A stretch of DNA of 64,000 nucleotides from Sphingomonas sp. G-3-2-10 (GTDB taxonomy: Bacteria > Pseudomonadota > Alphaproteobacteria > Sphingomonadales > Sphingomonadaceae), in NCBI RefSeq assembly GCF_012927115.1, contig NZ_JABBFY010000001.1:372001-436000 (forward strand), in the 5' to 3' direction. A program made the position numbers and the translations under genes. The notes below the pieces were generated by a model. That model had not been told where the DNA came from and made no database searches. It saw nothing but the letters and a program-made list of their open reading frames with translations. This document shows positions 62,712 to 64,000 of the stretch, one piece after another. The number at the start of each line of letters is the position of its first letter. Position 1 is the stretch's first letter.

Positions 62712-63916
62712 TGGGCGATATCCTGTTCCTCGCGCATCGCATCCCGTACCCACCCGACCGGGGGGACAAGATCCGCGGCTTCCACATCCTGAAATATCTC
62801 TCGACGAAGAAGCGCGTCCACCTGATCGCCTTCGCCGACGATCCCAAGGATCTGAAGCGCAAGGGCGGCCTTGCCCGCTATACCGGCAATCGTTCGATCA
62901 TCTGGCGCGCCAAGTCGCAGACGATGGCCGCGATCCAGGCGTTGCTGTCGCATCGTCCGGTGTCGTTGACGGCGTTCGACAATCAGCAGCTTCGCGCCTC
63001 GGTCGAGAATATCCTTCAGCGGCACGCGATCGACACGATCTACGTCTTCTCCAGCCAGATGGCGCAATATGTGCCGGCGCGGCTGCGGCAGAAGGTGATC
63101 ATGGACTTCGTCGACATGGATTCGGCGAAGTTCGCGGCCTATTCGCAGACCAGCAAGGGTCCGATGGGCTGGATGCTCGGCCGCGAGGCGCGCCTGTTGC
63201 TGGCGCACGAAAAGGCGACGGCGAAGCATGCCGACGCCAATATCTTCGTCAGCGAAGCCGAAGCCGAACTCTTCCGCGAACGCACCGGTGCCGAGCGGGT
63301 GATGGTGATCGAGAACGGCATCGATACCGAACAATATGACCCCTCGGCCAGCTTCAAGCGGATCGACACGATGGGCCGCCCGATCGTGTTCACCGGGCAG
63401 ATGGACTATCGTCCGAACATCGAAGGCGTGACCTGGTTCGTCGAGACGATCCTGCCGCATATCCGTGTCGATCATCCCGATGCCCGTTTCGTGATCGTCG
63501 GTCGCAACCCGACCGAAGCGGTCAAGGCGCTGGCCAAGCATCCCGGCGTCACCGTAACCGGCGAAGTCGCCGATGTGCGCGGCTGGCTGGCGGCGGCGGC
63601 GGTAGTCGTGGCGCCGCTGAAGCTGGCGCGCGGTATCCAGAACAAGGTGCTGGAAGGCATGGCGATGGCGCGGCCGGTGGTGGCTTCGGCTGCCGCTGCG
63701 CAGGGCATCGAGCATGGCGACACGATCCGCGTCGGATCGACCGTGGGGGAGATCGCCACGGCGGTCAGCCAGTTGCTGTCCGATCCGAAAAAGGCCGCCG
63801 AACTCGGCGCCGCCGCGCGCCGTCAGGTGCAGGAACGCTATAGCTGGGAGGCGCGGCTTTCTGGTCTCGACGCGATCCTCGGCATCAAGCCGAGCGGACG
63901 GAGGACCGCGGCGTGA
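62711..63916 (+). CDS. XrtA-associated sugar transferase (GT4-like)
   Basis: A 401-residue glycosyltransferase: FLAHRIPYPPDRGDKIRGFH is the known N-terminal signature of the PEP-CTERM/EpsH1-linked sugar transferase (stp1) group, and the C-terminal GT-B domain has FTGQMDYRPNIEGV, VVVAPLKLARGIQNKVLEGMA and VVASAAAAQGIE. It adds a sugar to the lipid-linked repeat unit. Its start overlaps the FemAB-like stop (TGATG). Confidence 0.9.
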   Translation: MGDILFLAHRIPYPPDRGDKIRGFHILKYLSTKKRVHLIAFADDPKDLKRKGGLARYTGNRSIIWRAKSQTMAAIQALLSHRPVSLTAFDNQQLRASVENILQRHAIDTIYVFSSQMAQYVPARLRQKVIMDFVDMDSAKFAAYSQTSKGPMGWMLGREARLLLAHEKATAKHADANIFVSEAEAELFRERTGAERVMVIENGIDTEQYDPSASFKRIDTMGRPIVFTGQMDYRPNIEGVTWFVETILPHIRVDHPDARFVIVGRNPTEAVKALAKHPGVTVTGEVADVRGWLAAAAVVVAPLKLARGIQNKVLEGMAMARPVVASAAAAQGIEHGDTIRVGSTVGEIATAVSQLLSDPKKAAELGAAARRQVQERYSWEARLSGLDAILGIKPSGRRTAA

Positions 63917-64000
63917 CCGCGATCGCCGCATCGCGCGCGCCTTCGGGCGTTTCGTTCGATGCGCGGTGGCAGCGTCATGCGGTGATGCTCGCGGGTGTCT
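63913..64000 (+). CDS. xrtA: Start of the next gene, probably exosortase A
   Basis: GTG at 63913 overlaps the previous stop codon and opens a frame (MTAIAASRAPSGVSFDARWQ, then RHAVMLAGV) that runs to the window end after 29 codons. In this locus type, the gene for the membrane transpeptidase XrtA follows the sugar transferase. The catalytic Cys/Arg/His region lies outside the window, so the name rests on position. Confidence 0.5.
   Translation, partial: MTAIAASRAPSGVSFDARWQRHAVMLAGV

Overview
The window is a high-GC chromosomal segment from a sphingomonad, most likely Sphingomonas or a close relative. This is judged from the order of housekeeping genes (clpP-clpX, lon-hupB-tRNA-Val), the TonB-dependent receptors, and a complete-looking XrtA (exosortase A, EpsH1) exopolysaccharide locus of the sphingomonad type. 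Names come from recognising protein families and motifs by eye. No database search was run.

Layout. 1-921 is the 3' end of gatB. 973-6022 holds seven secreted or envelope proteins of unknown function: a tandemly duplicated pair (A1-B1, A2-B2) on the plus strand, converging on three tandem paralogues carrying a CELHVWP motif on the minus strand. Two very short proline- or acid-rich genes follow (6149-6534), then tRNA-Leu, trigger factor, an S41 protease, a GT2 glycosyltransferase, an NAD-dependent reductase, clpP and clpX. 14431-20544 holds mixed envelope genes: a TonB-C protein, two paralogous membrane proteins flanking a 5'-truncated NCS1 permease remnant, a serine hydrolase and an M1 peptidase. 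lon has a heat-shock type promoter and is followed by hupB and tRNA-Val. 25206-29697 is a surface lipoprotein plus TonB-dependent receptor preceded by a PhoB-box-like array. A second receptor, a prolyl-4-hydroxylase-like enzyme, a short GspE-like ATPase, tRNA-His, leucine dehydrogenase and two PilZ proteins follow. 36851-41710 is the cytochrome c maturation operon ccmC-D-E-F-G-H-I. ald with a divergent Lrp regulator, kup and a LigT-like gene lead to tRNA-Met.

At tRNA-Met there is a 1.47-kb insertion bounded by a 15-bp direct repeat of the tRNA 3' end. It carries a SUKH/SMI1-KNR4 gene and an unknown gene, with four copies of a 17-bp motif around them. After it come a cyclophilin, twin tiny membrane proteins and trxB.

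49960-64000 is the XrtA locus. Two hydrolases and an acyl carrier protein are divergent from an acyl-CoA ligase and a PLP decarboxylase. Then come the export lipoprotein, chain-length protein, tyrosine-kinase-like ATPase, outer-membrane protein, ExeA-like ATPase, deacetylase, FemAB-like protein, glycosyltransferase and the start of a gene in the position of xrtA. Together these should polymerise, modify and export an exopolysaccharide tied to PEP-CTERM protein sorting. No PEP-CTERM substrate was seen in the window.
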